Shown here in pieces: positions 26,306-36,447 of a stretch of 64,000 nt of DNA. The stretch comes from Devosia sp. 2618 (GTDB lineage: Bacteria > Pseudomonadota > Alphaproteobacteria > Rhizobiales > Devosiaceae), in contig NZ_JBEPOO010000001.1 in NCBI RefSeq assembly GCF_040546815.1, positions 496,001 through 560,000 of the forward strand, read 5' to 3'. A program made the position numbers and the translations under genes. The notes beneath the pieces are model-generated. The model did no database searches. It was not told where the DNA came from and worked only from the letters and a program-made list of their open reading frames with translations. Numbering within the stretch: the stretch's first letter is position 1; every line of letters begins with the position of its first letter.

Positions 26306-27286
26306 ATGGCGACGGATGCTATTGGGTCTGTGGCTGCGGCGGCCAGACCAAGACAAAAATCGGAGCTCATGCTGCAGCGCGCGCGTGCTGCGCGGTGGTT
26401 CCTGCTCCCCATGCTGATCGTACTGGCGATCGTGGCCGGATGGCCCTTGCTGCGCTCGATCTATTTCTCTTTCACCGACGCATCGCTCAACAACCTCGCT
26501 GGGGCTGAGTGGATTGGCGTCGGCAATTATCTGCGCTGGCAGGTGCTGGAAAGCGGCACCGTGCGCTATCGCGGCCTGCTGGTGGACCCCGCCTGGTGGA
26601 ATGCCGTGTGGAACACCGTGCGCTTCGCCTTCTGGTCGGTGCTGTGGGAAACCGTGCTCGGCATGATCGTCGCACTGGTGCTCAATGCCGAGTTCCGCGG
26701 ACGTGGCCTTGTTCGTGCCGCCATCCTCATCCCATGGGCGATCCCGACCATTGTGTCGGCCCGTATGTGGAGCTGGATGCTCAATGACCAGTTCGGCATT
26801 CTCAACGATCTGGGCATGAAGCTGGGCCTGCTGAGCCAGAAGGTGGCCTGGACCGCCTCGGCCGATACGGCCATGACCGCCGTGCTGGTCGTTGATATCT
26901 GGAAGACGACGCCCTTCATGGCGCTACTGATCCTGGCGGGCCTGCAGATGATCCCCAAGGACATCTATGAAGCTGCCGAAATCGACGGTGTGCATCCGGT
27001 CAAGCAGTTCTTCAAGATTACGCTGCCGCTGGTGCGTCCGGCGCTGATGGTTGCGATCATTTTCCGCGTGCTCGATGCCCTGCGTATTTTCGACCTGATC
27101 TACGTGCTGACGCCCAACAGCTCGGCGACGAAAACCATGTCGGTGCTGGCGCGCGAGAACTTGTTCGACTTCGACAATTTTGCCTACGGCTCGGCGCAAG
27201 CCACGCTGCTGTTCCTGATCATCGCCGTGTTCACCATCCTCTATATCTGGCTGGGCAAGGTCAATTTTGACGGGGGAGACCGCTAA
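26306..27286 (+). CDS. thuF: Disaccharide ABC permease
   Basis: The 326-residue inner-membrane protein has about six helices and the coupling loop YEAAEIDGVHPVKQFFKITLP (about 230-250), typical of MalF-type sugar permeases. The ATG at 26306 is 7 nt after GGAGG. An ATG at 26300 is only 1 nt from it and is unlikely to be used. The stop overlaps the thuG start (TAATG). It pairs with ThuG to form the channel. Confidence 0.9.
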   Translation: MATDAIGSVAAAARPRQKSELMLQRARAARWFLLPMLIVLAIVAGWPLLRSIYFSFTDASLNNLAGAEWIGVGNYLRWQVLESGTVRYRGLLVDPAWWNAVWNTVRFAFWSVLWETVLGMIVALVLNAEFRGRGLVRAAILIPWAIPTIVSARMWSWMLNDQFGILNDLGMKLGLLSQKVAWTASADTAMTAVLVVDIWKTTPFMALLILAGLQMIPKDIYEAAEIDGVHPVKQFFKITLPLVRPALMVAIIFRVLDALRIFDLIYVLTPNSSATKTMSVLARENLFDFDNFAYGSAQATLLFLIIAVFTILYIWLGKVNFDGGDR

Positions 27287-28131
27287 TGACCGGCACATTC
27301 GATCTCTGGAAACTCACCAAGCAGACGCTGTTCTATCTGCTGGTCGTGGTCATCGTGGTGATTTCGGTTTTCCCGTTTTACTACGCCATCCTGACCAGCC
27401 TCAAAACCGGCACGGACCTGTTCCGCGTCAACTATTGGCCGACCTCGTTTAGCTTCGCCAACTATCAGGCTGTGTTTGCGGTCGGTACGTTCCCGCAGAA
27501 CCTGCTGAACTCGATCTTTATCGCCTCGGTCACGGTGCTCCTCGCTCTGTTCATGGCGGTGACGGCGGCCTTTGCGCTGAGCCGTGTGCGTTTCCGTGGG
27601 CGCAGCCTGTTGCTGATGACCATTCTGGCCGTCTCCATGTTCCCGCAAATCGCGGTGCTGGCGGGCCTGTTTGAAGTCATCCGGGCCCTTGGCATCTACA
27701 ACACGCCCTGGGCGCTGATCTTCTCGTACACGATCTTTACTTTGCCCTTCACCGTGTGGGTGCTGACCACCTTCATGCGTGACCTGCCGGTCGAGATCGA
27801 AGAAGCGGCGATTGTCGACGGCGCGAGCCCCTGGGTGATCATCACCCGTGTGTTCCTGCCGCTGATGTGGCCGGCGCTGGTGACGACGGGCCTTCTGGCC
27901 TTCATCGCCGCCTGGAACGAGTTCCTGTTCGCGCTGACATTCACCTCGTCCAATGCGACCCGCACCGTGCCCGTGGCCATCGCGCTACTTTCGGGTGGAT
28001 CGCAGTTTGAAACCCCGTGGGGCCTGATCATGGCTGCCTCGGTCATTGTTACCGTGCCGCTGGTAGTCCTCGTCCTGATCTTCCAGCGTAAGATTGTCTC
28101 TGGCCTCACCGCCGGCGGTGTGAAGGGTTAA
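27286..28131 (+). CDS. thuG: Disaccharide ABC permease
   Basis: The 281-residue MalG-type permease has six helices and the EAA loop IEEAAIVDGASPWVIITRVFLP (near 170-190). Its start overlaps the thuF stop by 1 nt, and thuK follows after 4 nt. It forms the heterodimeric channel with ThuF. Confidence 0.92.
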   Translation: MTGTFDLWKLTKQTLFYLLVVVIVVISVFPFYYAILTSLKTGTDLFRVNYWPTSFSFANYQAVFAVGTFPQNLLNSIFIASVTVLLALFMAVTAAFALSRVRFRGRSLLLMTILAVSMFPQIAVLAGLFEVIRALGIYNTPWALIFSYTIFTLPFTVWVLTTFMRDLPVEIEEAAIVDGASPWVIITRVFLPLMWPALVTTGLLAFIAAWNEFLFALTFTSSNATRTVPVAIALLSGGSQFETPWGLIMAASVIVTVPLVVLVLIFQRKIVSGLTAGGVKG

Positions 28132-28135
28132 GAAA

Positions 28136-29143
<1,008 letters not shown>

Positions 29144-29169
29144 GGGCCGACTTTGATCACATTCGACCA

Positions 29170-29260
29170 GTAGACCTCACCCTGAGCCTGTCGAAAGGCG
29201 AGGTCGTGACACAACCCCCTACGACCTCGTGGTTCGACAAGCTCACCATGAGGTCTACTG
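29170..29260. repeat. Palindromic repeat, family A copy 2
   Basis: GTAGACCTCACCCTGAGCCT...GCGAGGTCGTG is mirrored by ACGACCTCGTGGTTCGACAAGCTCACCATGAGGTCTACT. It occupies the thuK-thuA gap inside the operon. Confidence 0.88.
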
Positions 29261-29309
29261 CTAATTCCGGTCAATTGCGGCCGCAGGACCAATTCATAGG
29301 AGACTACCC

Positions 29310-30092
29310 ATGCCGATCCGGACCCTGATCTGGGGCGAAAACGTCCACGAGCAGAAGAACAAGATCGTTGCCGATAATTACCCAACCGGCATGCATAACC
29401 AGATTGCAAAGCTGCTTTCGAGCGACAGTAATATCGTCACCAAGACCACGACGCTGCAGGAGCCCGAACATGGCTGCACCGTCGAGGCGCTGGCTGAAAC
29501 CGATGTGCTGATCTGGTGGGGCCATGCGGCCCATGGCGACGTGCAGGACGAAATCGTCGAGCGGATCGCCAAGCGCGTCTGGGAAGGCATGGGCCTGATC
29601 GTGCTGCATTCGGGGCACTTTTCCAAGATTTTCAAGCGCCTGATGGGCTCGCCCTGTGCGCTGCATTGGCGCGAAGCGGGCGAGCGCGAGCGCCTTTGGG
29701 TGACCAATCCTGGCCATCCGATTGCCAAGGGGCTGCCGGCCTATTTCGAGCTTGAAATGGAAGAAATGTATGGCGAGCCCTTCAGCGTGCCGGAGCCACT
29801 GGAAACGGTGTTTGTCAGCTGGTTCCAGGGCGGCGAAGTGTTCCGTTCGGGCCTTACCTATCGGCGCGGCGCGGGCAACATTTTCTACTTCCGCCCGGGC
29901 CACGAAACCTATCCGACCTATCACGACGATACCGTCGGGCTGGTGCTGCGCAATGCGGTCAACTGGGCGTACAACGAGAACCAGTTCCCACAGCTGTTGC
30001 TGGCGCCAAACACGCCGGTGGATGAGGCGATCGAAAAGATCGAAGAGCGCGGCCCCAAGCTGCATCACGGTCGCGAAGAGGGCTTCAAATAG
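29310..30092 (+). CDS. thuA: Trehalose utilisation protein ThuA
   Basis: The 260-residue protein has the ThuA fold, a glutamine-amidotransferase-like domain, with [13 protein letters not shown] near 70 and [13 protein letters not shown] near 100. In Sinorhizobium and Agrobacterium, ThuA and ThuB are needed to assimilate trehalose and related disaccharides through their 3-keto derivatives. The length matches rhizobial ThuA. ATG 29310 follows AGGAG. It is flanked on both sides by family A repeats. Confidence 0.9.
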   Translation: MPIRTLIWGENVHEQKNKIVADNYPTGMHNQIAKLLSSDSNIVTKTTTLQEPEHGCTVEALAETDVLIWWGHAAHGDVQDEIVERIAKRVWEGMGLIVLHSGHFSKIFKRLMGSPCALHWREAGERERLWVTNPGHPIAKGLPAYFELEMEEMYGEPFSVPEPLETVFVSWFQGGEVFRSGLTYRRGAGNIFYFRPGHETYPTYHDDTVGLVLRNAVNWAYNENQFPQLLLAPNTPVDEAIEKIEERGPKLHHGREEGFK

Positions 30093-30116
30093 GACATTTT
30101 GGCTGGGTGCTGTTCG

Positions 30117-30217
30117 CTAGAGACCTCGTGGTGAGCCTGTCGAACCATGAGGTCGGGTACGCAGGACCCTGCCACGACCTCGTCCTTCGACGGGCTCAGG
30201 ATGAGGTCTACTGCTAG
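30117..30217. repeat. Palindromic repeat, family A copy 3
   Basis: AGACCTCGTGGTGAGCCTGT...ATGAGGTC and CCACGACCTC...CTTCGACGGGCTCAGGATGAGGTCT form a hairpin with outer CTAG ends (CTAGAGACC/GGTCTACTGCTAG). It lies in the thuA-thuB gap. Confidence 0.88.
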
Positions 30218-30271
30218 ACCGAGCTCACTCATGATTTCCGGGCCTGACACGGTCGCACAAGGAATAGAACA

Positions 30272-31315
30272 ATGCGGATCCTCATTTTGGGAACCGGCGG
30301 CATGGCCAATCAGCATGCCAAGCATTTTGCGGCGATTGAGGGGGTGACCCTGGCCGGTGGCGTGGACGTCGACCCGGCTCGCGTCGAGGCGTTCTGCAAG
30401 GCGCATGATATCGAGCGCGGTTTTGGCTCGCTGGATGCGGCGCTGGCCTGGGGCGAGTTCGATGCTATCGCAAACGTGACGCCAGACAGCGTGCACCATC
30501 CGACCACGATGGCGGCGCTCAAGGCCGGCAAGCATGTGTTCTGCGAAAAGCCACTGGCGACCGACCACGCCAAGGCCATGGAAATGACCGAGGAAGCCGA
30601 GCGACGCGGCCTCGTCAATATGGTGAACCTCACCTATCGCAATGTCAGCCAGTTGCAAAAGGCGCGCGAAATCGTGCAGTCGGGCGCTGTCGGCACGGTC
30701 AAGCATTTCGAGGCGAGCTATCTGCAAAGCTGGCTGGTCAGCAAGGCCTGGGGCGACTGGCGCACCGAAAGCCAGTGGCTGTGGCGTCTATCAAAAAAGC
30801 ACGGCTCCAACGGTGTGCTGGGCGATATCGGCGTGCATATTCTCGACTTCGCGACCTATGGCGCGGGCAGTGATTTCTCGCGGATTTTCTGCCGGCTGGA
30901 GACGTTCGCAAAGGCCGAGAACAACCGGATCGGCGAGTATGACCTCGACGCCAATGATAGCTTTGCCATGACAGCACAGCTCGAAAATGGAGCGTTGGGC
31001 GTGATCCACGCGACGCGCTGGGCGACCGGGCATTTCAATGAGTTGCGGCTGCGGGTTTATGGCGAGCTGGGCGCGGTGGAAATCCAGCATCGGCACGATT
31101 GGTCAAAGCTCTTCACCTGCCTTGGTGACGATGCCGAGACGGGGACCTGGACGGAAGTTGAGGTCGACCCGGTGCCGACCAATTACATGCGGTTTGCCGA
31201 GGCGGTTAAAGCGGGCAAGAACGAAGAGCCGAGCTTCCGGCATGCGACCAACATCCAGAAGGTGCTGGATCTCGCGACGGCTACGGATCGGGATCGGACG
31301 GAGCACTCGGTTTGA
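30272..31315 (+). CDS. thuB: Gfo/Idh/MocA oxidoreductase ThuB
   Basis: The 347-residue dehydrogenase has an N-terminal Rossmann fold (ILGTGGMANQHAKHF, residues 4-18; NVTPDSVHHPTT; CEKPLATD near 92-99, where Lys/Pro are the family signature) and a C-terminal Gfo/Idh domain with GDIGVHILDF, whose His is in the catalytic region. With ThuA it converts imported trehalose-type disaccharides to 3-keto sugars in characterised rhizobia. It is the last gene of the operon and is followed by a family B repeat. Confidence 0.9.
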   Translation: MRILILGTGGMANQHAKHFAAIEGVTLAGGVDVDPARVEAFCKAHDIERGFGSLDAALAWGEFDAIANVTPDSVHHPTTMAALKAGKHVFCEKPLATDHAKAMEMTEEAERRGLVNMVNLTYRNVSQLQKAREIVQSGAVGTVKHFEASYLQSWLVSKAWGDWRTESQWLWRLSKKHGSNGVLGDIGVHILDFATYGAGSDFSRIFCRLETFAKAENNRIGEYDLDANDSFAMTAQLENGALGVIHATRWATGHFNELRLRVYGELGAVEIQHRHDWSKLFTCLGDDAETGTWTEVEVDPVPTNYMRFAEAVKAGKNEEPSFRHATNIQKVLDLATATDRDRTEHSV

Positions 31316-31328
31316 GATCGTTATTTGG

Positions 31329-31380
31329 AAGGGGATACCCCCACCTAACCTCCCCCTGATAGGGGGAGGAATCTGGCGGG
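31329..31380. repeat. Half of a family B repeat
   Basis: GGGGATACCCCCACCTAACC followed by TCCCCCTGATAGGGGGAGG carries the left arm and inner hairpin seen in full at 40401-40521, but no right arm. It lies downstream of thuB. Confidence 0.7.
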
Positions 31381-31464
31381 TGGCTATGGTGAGATTTTGC
31401 TCGGTCTCTTGCAACCTGTTGTGGGCATTGCGACTTATCCAGATGACAAATATGGAGCGTCAAC

Positions 31465-31719
31465 ATGGGTATCATCGGAGCCATCATCATCGGCTTTTTT
31501 GCCGGCCTCATAGCCAAGTTCATCACGCCCGGCGACAAGAAGCCGACCGGTTTCATTCTCACGACGGTTTTGGGCATGGTTGGCGCGGTGCTGGCCACCT
31601 GGCTCGGCCAGCAGATCGGCTGGTATCAGTCCGGTGACGGCGCCGGGTTTATCGCGTCGGTCGTTGGCGCTGTAATCCTGTTGCTGATCTGGGGGCAGAT
31701 TGTGCGGCAGCGGGCTTAG
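31465..31719 (+). CDS. GlsB/YeaQ/YmgE-family stress membrane protein
   Basis: The small 84-residue membrane protein has three hydrophobic segments: a Gly-rich N-terminus (MGIIGAIIIGFFAGLIAKFI), TVLGMVGAVLATWLG and FIASVVGAVILLLIWGQIV. This is the transglycosylase-associated/GlsB layout. Members are often stress-induced but their function is poorly defined. The ATG follows AGCG with weak spacing. It is probably monocistronic. Confidence 0.85.
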   Translation: MGIIGAIIIGFFAGLIAKFITPGDKKPTGFILTTVLGMVGAVLATWLGQQIGWYQSGDGAGFIASVVGAVILLLIWGQIVRQRA

Positions 31720-31745
31720 TATTTCGCCCTTCGAACGGTAGGGCA

Positions 31746-31771
31746 TAAAAAAGGGCGCCCGGTGGGCGCCC
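31746..31771 (-). terminator. Intrinsic terminator of the nucleotidase gene
   Basis: GGGCGCCC-GGT-GGGCGCCC (31753-31771) is a strong 8-bp stem, and on the minus strand it is followed by a run of six Ts. It lies 26 nt after the nucleotidase stop and may also help end the GlsB-family transcript from the other side. Confidence 0.82.
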
Positions 31772-31796
31772 TTCGCGGTTTTGTGAGCCTCAAGAC

Positions 31797-33401
31797 CTAC
31801 TTGATTTCGGTGATGCGGCCGTCGGTGTAGGGGGTGTATTCGCCGCCCAGTTTGGCGATGTAATCGGCGACGACCTGTTCCAGCGGTGGGCCGAAATCGT
31901 AGGGGTTGTCGCCTTCGGCGAACGTGCCGTAACCGTCGCCGCCGCCGCGCACATAGTCATTGGTGACGATGGTGTAGGTGGCGTCTTCGTCGATGGGGCC
32001 CCAGGCGTCGCCGCCAATCAGGACCTGAACGTCGCTGACGCGGCTGCCGGCTGGCTTTTTGAGGTCGAAGCTGTACTTGAGGCCTGCGACCTGAGCGAAG
32101 CGACCCGCGCCGTTTTCGACATCGCTGACGCCGTTTTCGAGGGCTTCGATAACGTCCGCACCGCTGATCTGGACGGTGGCGAGGGTGTTGGAGAAGGGCA
32201 GGACGGTCAGCACGTCGCCGACGGTGATCTGACCGGCATCGATGGACGAACGGATGCCGCCGCCGTTCTGGAAGGCGATGGTGGCGCCCTGATCGGCGGC
32301 GCGGTCAAGGATGGCATCGGCGAGCAGATTGCCCATCGAACATTCCTGTGCGCGGCAGACTTCGCGCGATCCTTCGAGGGCACCGGTGGTGGTGCCGATG
32401 ACCTTGCCGGTCAGCTCGGAAATTGGACCGGCCAGTTCTGCGAGCTGGGTGGCAAAGGCCTCATCGCCCTTGACGGAAGCGTCGATGAGATAGGGTTCGC
32501 CGACGGCTTTGGTGACGACGCCCTTGTCGTCCCAGGTGATGGCGATGTCGCCGAGATACTTGCCATATTGGTTGGCCTGAACCACCGGCACTTCAACGCC
32601 GTCGGGGTTTTTGACCATGGTGGGGTAGGGGCCGGCAGCGCCTTCGGCGGTGTTGCTCAGAAGGGTGTGGCTGTGACCGCCGACGATGACGTCGACCAGC
32701 GGCAGGGCGGCCGCGACTTCGAGATCGACGGTGTAGCCGATGTGGCTGAGCAGGATGATCTTGTTGATGCCAGCCGCGTCGAGGGCTTCGGAAGCGCCGC
32801 GCACATATTGGATGACATCGTAGAACTCGATGTCGTCGGTCGAGGCGATTTCAGGGGTGTCCTCGGCGGTGGCGCCGATGATGCCGATCTTTTCGCCGCC
32901 GATTTCGATGACGATGGAGCCCTTGATCTTGCCGGCAAGGCTTGGATCGCGGGTGACGTCGAAATTGCCGCCGATGATGGGGAATTCAGCAGCGTCGATG
33001 AACTTGCGGAACTCTTCCGGGCCATCGTCGAATTCGTGGTTGCCGGTGGCGACGACGTCAAAGCCCATCTGATTGAAGAAGTCGGACACGACCTTTGACT
33101 TGTAGGTGGTGTAGTAGAGCGAGCCCTGGAAATTGTCGCCGGCGGACAGAAGCAGCGAGTTGCCGCCATCATATTTGGCGCGGGTTTCGTCGATTATGGT
33201 CTTGAGGCGGGCAATGCCGCCAAAGCACTCGCCGGCCGCATCGGTGGTCGCATCGCAGTTGGACGCGGAGCTGGTGATGGGGTCGAAGCGCGAGTGGAAA
33301 TCGTTGATGTGCAGGATATTGAGCGTGAAATCTGCGTAAGCCGCACCGGAAAATCCGGCGCAGAGGGTGAGCGCGCTAGCGCCGAGGAGTAGTTTCTTCA
33401 T
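31797..33401 (-). CDS. Secreted 5'-nucleotidase / metallophosphatase (UshA-like)
   Basis: The 534-residue protein has a signal peptide (MKKLLLGASALTLCAGFSGA, AYA|DF). Its N-terminal metallophosphatase domain has the dimetal motifs HINDFHS, GDNFQGS, GNHEFD, LSHIGY and GGHSHT. Its C-terminal 5'-nucleotidase substrate domain carries QNGGGIRS. It would dephosphorylate nucleotides, and possibly UDP-sugars, in the periplasm and supply nucleosides or phosphate. The ATG at 33401 opens the signal peptide; an upstream in-frame start would add 25 non-signal residues. Supplying purines to the catabolic genes farther right is plausible but they are not linked. Confidence 0.9.
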   Translation of the reverse strand: MKKLLLGASALTLCAGFSGAAYADFTLNILHINDFHSRFDPITSSASNCDATTDAAGECFGGIARLKTIIDETRAKYDGGNSLLLSAGDNFQGSLYYTTYKSKVVSDFFNQMGFDVVATGNHEFDDGPEEFRKFIDAAEFPIIGGNFDVTRDPSLAGKIKGSIVIEIGGEKIGIIGATAEDTPEIASTDDIEFYDVIQYVRGASEALDAAGINKIILLSHIGYTVDLEVAAALPLVDVIVGGHSHTLLSNTAEGAAGPYPTMVKNPDGVEVPVVQANQYGKYLGDIAITWDDKGVVTKAVGEPYLIDASVKGDEAFATQLAELAGPISELTGKVIGTTTGALEGSREVCRAQECSMGNLLADAILDRAADQGATIAFQNGGGIRSSIDAGQITVGDVLTVLPFSNTLATVQISGADVIEALENGVSDVENGAGRFAQVAGLKYSFDLKKPAGSRVSDVQVLIGGDAWGPIDEDATYTIVTNDYVRGGGDGYGTFAEGDNPYDFGPPLEQVVADYIAKLGGEYTPYTDGRITEIK

Positions 33402-33707
33402 CCCTGTTTCCTTTGTTTTGCTTGACGGCAGTTCAGTCCCGCGGCCGCCGACCCTCCGCCTTGCGGCGGTTCCCAAAGGGCCGGTGCAATCGAGCCACGG
33501 CTAGCAGGGAGTTAACCAGTCTTTTGTGACAGGGGAAACAGACCATTTGGTCAAATTTCTGCCGCGCGACAGGCAGATGCATCTTCAAGATGCGTCAACC
33601 ATGTCACAGAATTTTGCCATCTGCCGCCGGACGATAAACTGGCGGGAAACGCGCTGGGTTCTATGGTGATTTCCAGATATACGCCCAGTCGATCAGGACT
33701 GTTCCCA

Positions 33708-34169
33708 ATGAGCCTTCCCCCCGTGGCCAGCATGCAAGAGGCGCCGACCGTTGCGCGCCGGATGCCCGACTTCGGCGGGCTGTTCGCATTTATCGGCATT
33801 GGCGGCGGCGCTGCGGCAGCATTTGTGGTGCTATCGACCGTCATCATCTCGCTCAATACTGGCGTGGCGGACTGGATCGTCAATACGGGCTGCTATGCTG
33901 CCTTCATCATCCCAGTCTATCTGCTGCATCGCCGGCTGTCGTTTCGGTCCAATGCGCCGCATATGCAAGCTCTACCGCGCTATCTGGCAGTTCAGGGCAT
34001 GGCGCTGATCTTGGCTGCTGTGTTTTCGTTTACCCTCCATGGTGTAATGAACATACCAGCATTGTTTTCATCCATGCTGGTCATTGCCCTGACTTCGGGC
34101 GTCAACTTTCTTGTTTTGCGCAGCTGGGCGTTTGCGCGGGCGCATTGGTCTGAGGTGACATCGTCATGA
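33708..34169 (+). CDS. GtrA-like membrane protein
   Basis: This protein of about 153 residues has four hydrophobic helices. The pattern GLFAFIGIGGGAAAAFVV / YAAFIIPVYLLHRRLSFRS / YLAVQGMALILAAVFSF / SSMLVIALTSGVNFLVLRSWAF, with N-W/R-F near the end, is typical of GtrA-like proteins that flip or help flip polyprenyl-linked sugars. ATG 33708 has AGGA 9 nt upstream; an in-frame ATG at 33663 is the alternative. It overlaps the methyltransferase gene by 4 nt. The usual glycosyltransferase partner is absent here. Confidence 0.75.
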   Translation: MSLPPVASMQEAPTVARRMPDFGGLFAFIGIGGGAAAAFVVLSTVIISLNTGVADWIVNTGCYAAFIIPVYLLHRRLSFRSNAPHMQALPRYLAVQGMALILAAVFSFTLHGVMNIPALFSSMLVIALTSGVNFLVLRSWAFARAHWSEVTSS

Positions 34170-34789
34170 TTGCAAGTTCGGCAAAAAACCTGCTCAACAA
34201 TGTTCATGCCTCTGTCGTTTTTGGCCGCCGCGTGAAAGTGCTGTCGAGCTCGCTGGCAGCGGCTATCCCGACCGGCGGCACGGTGCTCGATCTGGGCTGT
34301 GGCGATGGCCAGGTGGCGGTTGGGCTGATGGCTCAGCGGCCAGACCTCAAGGTCGAGGGTGTCGACGTCATGGAGCGTCTGGTCACCCATATTCCGGTGA
34401 CCGTCTATGATGGCAAGACGCTGCCTTTTGCCGATGACAGCTTCGATTATGTGACCATTGTCGACGTGCTGCACCACTGCGATGACCCAGCGGCTGTGCT
34501 GACCGAAGCGGCGCGTGTGGCGCGTCTGGGCGTGGTGATCAAGGATCATTTGCGCGAGGGTTTTCTCGCCGGTCCGACGCTGCGGCTGATGGACTGGGTG
34601 GGCAATCGCGGCCACGATGTGCGCCTGCCTTACAACTATCTCAACAATGCCCAGTGGACTGCCGCGTTCAAGCAGGCGGGCCTCAAAAAGACTAGCTGGC
34701 GCGATGCGCTGGGGCTCTACTCGACGCCGCTCAACTGGTTCTTCGAGCGCAAGCTGCATTTCGTCACTTTGCTGCAGAATGCCAACTAG
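34166..34789 (+). CDS. Class I SAM-dependent methyltransferase
   Basis: The 207-residue protein has motif I VLDLGCGDGQVA (about 39-50), acidic motif II GVDVM and motif IV FDYVTIVDVLHHCDDP, a methyltransf_11-type SAM-binding fold. The substrate is unknown. The 4-nt overlap with the GtrA-like gene suggests that it modifies a lipid-linked or surface glycan precursor, but that is inference. A ThuA-like gene follows after 61 nt. Confidence 0.85.
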   Translation: MIASSAKNLLNNVHASVVFGRRVKVLSSSLAAAIPTGGTVLDLGCGDGQVAVGLMAQRPDLKVEGVDVMERLVTHIPVTVYDGKTLPFADDSFDYVTIVDVLHHCDDPAAVLTEAARVARLGVVIKDHLREGFLAGPTLRLMDWVGNRGHDVRLPYNYLNNAQWTAAFKQAGLKKTSWRDALGLYSTPLNWFFERKLHFVTLLQNAN

Positions 34790-34850
34790 GGTTCCAATGT
34801 TGCCCGAGTGAGATAATCTCCGCCGCGTTTGATTTGCGGAGATTGCCATC

Positions 34851-35498
34851 ATGAAAAGCGCTTTGATTGTTTATGGCGGCTGGGCCGGCCATGACCCGGA
34901 AGAGTGCGCCGCGATTTATCGCCGGTGGCTGCACGAGGACGGCTATTCGGTGCGCATGGCCACCGAAACCACGGCATTTGCCGATCCGTCGATCCATGAT
35001 CTGTCGCTGATCATCCCGATTTTCACGATGAGCAAGATTGCCAAGGAAGAGGCAGAAAACCTCTCCAAGGCCGTCGAGGGCGGCGTTGGGCTGGCCGGGC
35101 ATCATGGCGGCATGAGCGACGCGTTCCGCGACTCCGTCGAATATCAGTTCATGGTGGGCGGGCAGTGGGTGGCCCATCCGGGCAATATCGTCGACTATAC
35201 GGTCGACATTGCCGATCCGCTCGATCCGATCATGGCGGGGATCAAGGCGTTTCCCTATGCGTCCGAGCAATATTACATGCATGTCGACCCATCCAACCAA
35301 GTGCTGGCGACGACGACTTTCACCGGCGAGCATTTGCCGTGGATCGATGGCGTCAAAATGCCCGTGGTGTGGAAGCGCAAGCATGGCAAGGGGCGGGTTT
35401 TTCACTCAACGCTTGGCCATGAGGCCAAGGAATTCGAGCATCGCGAAATGGCGACCATCATGCGCCGCGGCATGAACTGGGCGGCGCGGGAGGAGTAG
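34851..35498 (+). CDS. Stand-alone ThuA-like protein
   Basis: The 215-residue ThuA-fold protein has ALIVYGGWAGHDPEE at the N-terminus, GLAGHHGGMSDAF near 82-94 and MPVVWKRKHGKGRVFHSTLG in the C-terminal third, as in the ThuA-like (PF06283-type) family of carbohydrate-active or amidotransferase-like proteins. It is shorter than and clearly diverged from ThuA at 29310 and has no ThuB partner nearby, so it should not be assumed to act on trehalose. ATG 34851 is the only sensible start. Confidence 0.8.
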   Translation: MKSALIVYGGWAGHDPEECAAIYRRWLHEDGYSVRMATETTAFADPSIHDLSLIIPIFTMSKIAKEEAENLSKAVEGGVGLAGHHGGMSDAFRDSVEYQFMVGGQWVAHPGNIVDYTVDIADPLDPIMAGIKAFPYASEQYYMHVDPSNQVLATTTFTGEHLPWIDGVKMPVVWKRKHGKGRVFHSTLGHEAKEFEHREMATIMRRGMNWAAREE

Positions 35499-35577
35499 CT
35501 CTCCCCAAATCTTGATTGGAAACTTGTCGCCATGCGGAACCGTATCTGATCCAGTGCCGCACCAATGGGAGGGCAGG

Positions 35578-36447
35578 ATGACCGCGATATCTGAGGGCAA
35601 CGTAACGGCATCCGGCCAAACCGCCAGCAAGGGCCCGCTGATCTATCGGCAATCGATCTGGACGCGGGTGACGCACTGGATCTGGGCGATCTGCCTGTTT
35701 TTCCTGCTGTTGACGGGGCTGCAGATTTTTAACGCGCATCCGGCGCTTTATATCGGGCAGCAGTCGGGATTTGAGTTCAAGAACTCGATCCTTGAGATTG
35801 GCGCGTTCAACAGCGATATCGGCCCGCGTGGGCGCACGACGATTTTCGGACAGAGCTTTGATACGACGGGCGTGCTGGGCGTGAGCGGCACTGCGGATCG
35901 GCCGAGCTTTACGGCGTTTCCAGGCGCTGTGACCATTCCGTCCTATCGTGATCTGGGCACCGGGCGCGTGGTGCATTTCTTCTTTGGCTGGATATTTGTC
36001 GCGACGCTGTTCATCTGGTTTCTGGCCAGTTTCATCAACGGGCATATCCGGCGCGATATCCTGCCAGGACCCAAGGACATCAAGGGCGTGCCGCGCGATG
36101 TGGTGGACCACGCGACGCTGCGCTTCAAGCATAGCCGCACCTATGGACCGCTGCAGAAGCTGGCCTATTTTGCGGTGTTCTTCGTGCTGTTTCCACTGAT
36201 CATCGCCACCGGGCTGACGATGAGCCCCGGCATGAACGCGGCAGCGCCGTGGATGCTCGATCTGTTTGGTGGGCGGCAGACGGCGCGGACCATCCACTTC
36301 ATCACCATGCTGCTGCTGGTGACGTTTTTCATCGTTCACATCATCATGGTGGTGGCGGCGGGGCCGTTCAACGAGCTGCGCTCGATGATCACCGGTTGGT
36401 ATCGGGCGAGCCCCGGCACGCCGCGTGTCAAAGGAGACAAGCCATGA
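35578..36447 (+). CDS. Cytochrome b/b6-type membrane subunit
   Basis: The 289-residue protein has four long helices carrying histidines that fit two b-haems: RVTHWIWAICLFFLLLTG, GRVVHFFFGWIFVATLF and TIHFITMLLLVTFFIVHIIM. This is the di-haem cytochrome b561/hydrogenase-cytochrome b layout. ATG 35578 follows GGGAGG; an in-frame start at 35512 adds residues without a feature. It overlaps the molybdopterin enzyme gene by 4 nt and probably exchanges electrons between that enzyme and the quinone pool. Confidence 0.88.
   Translation: MTAISEGNVTASGQTASKGPLIYRQSIWTRVTHWIWAICLFFLLLTGLQIFNAHPALYIGQQSGFEFKNSILEIGAFNSDIGPRGRTTIFGQSFDTTGVLGVSGTADRPSFTAFPGAVTIPSYRDLGTGRVVHFFFGWIFVATLFIWFLASFINGHIRRDILPGPKDIKGVPRDVVDHATLRFKHSRTYGPLQKLAYFAVFFVLFPLIIATGLTMSPGMNAAAPWMLDLFGGRQTARTIHFITMLLLVTFFIVHIIMVVAAGPFNELRSMITGWYRASPGTPRVKGDKP

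Noticed and set aside
29170..30217. CRISPR-like repeat array
   Set aside because: Repeats are about 950 bp apart, palindromic, and separated by the thuA gene; no short regular spacers and no cas genes.
34851..35498. Second trehalose-utilising ThuA
   Set aside because: Only the fold is shared; it is shorter, diverged and has no ThuB neighbour, so the name thuA was not applied.
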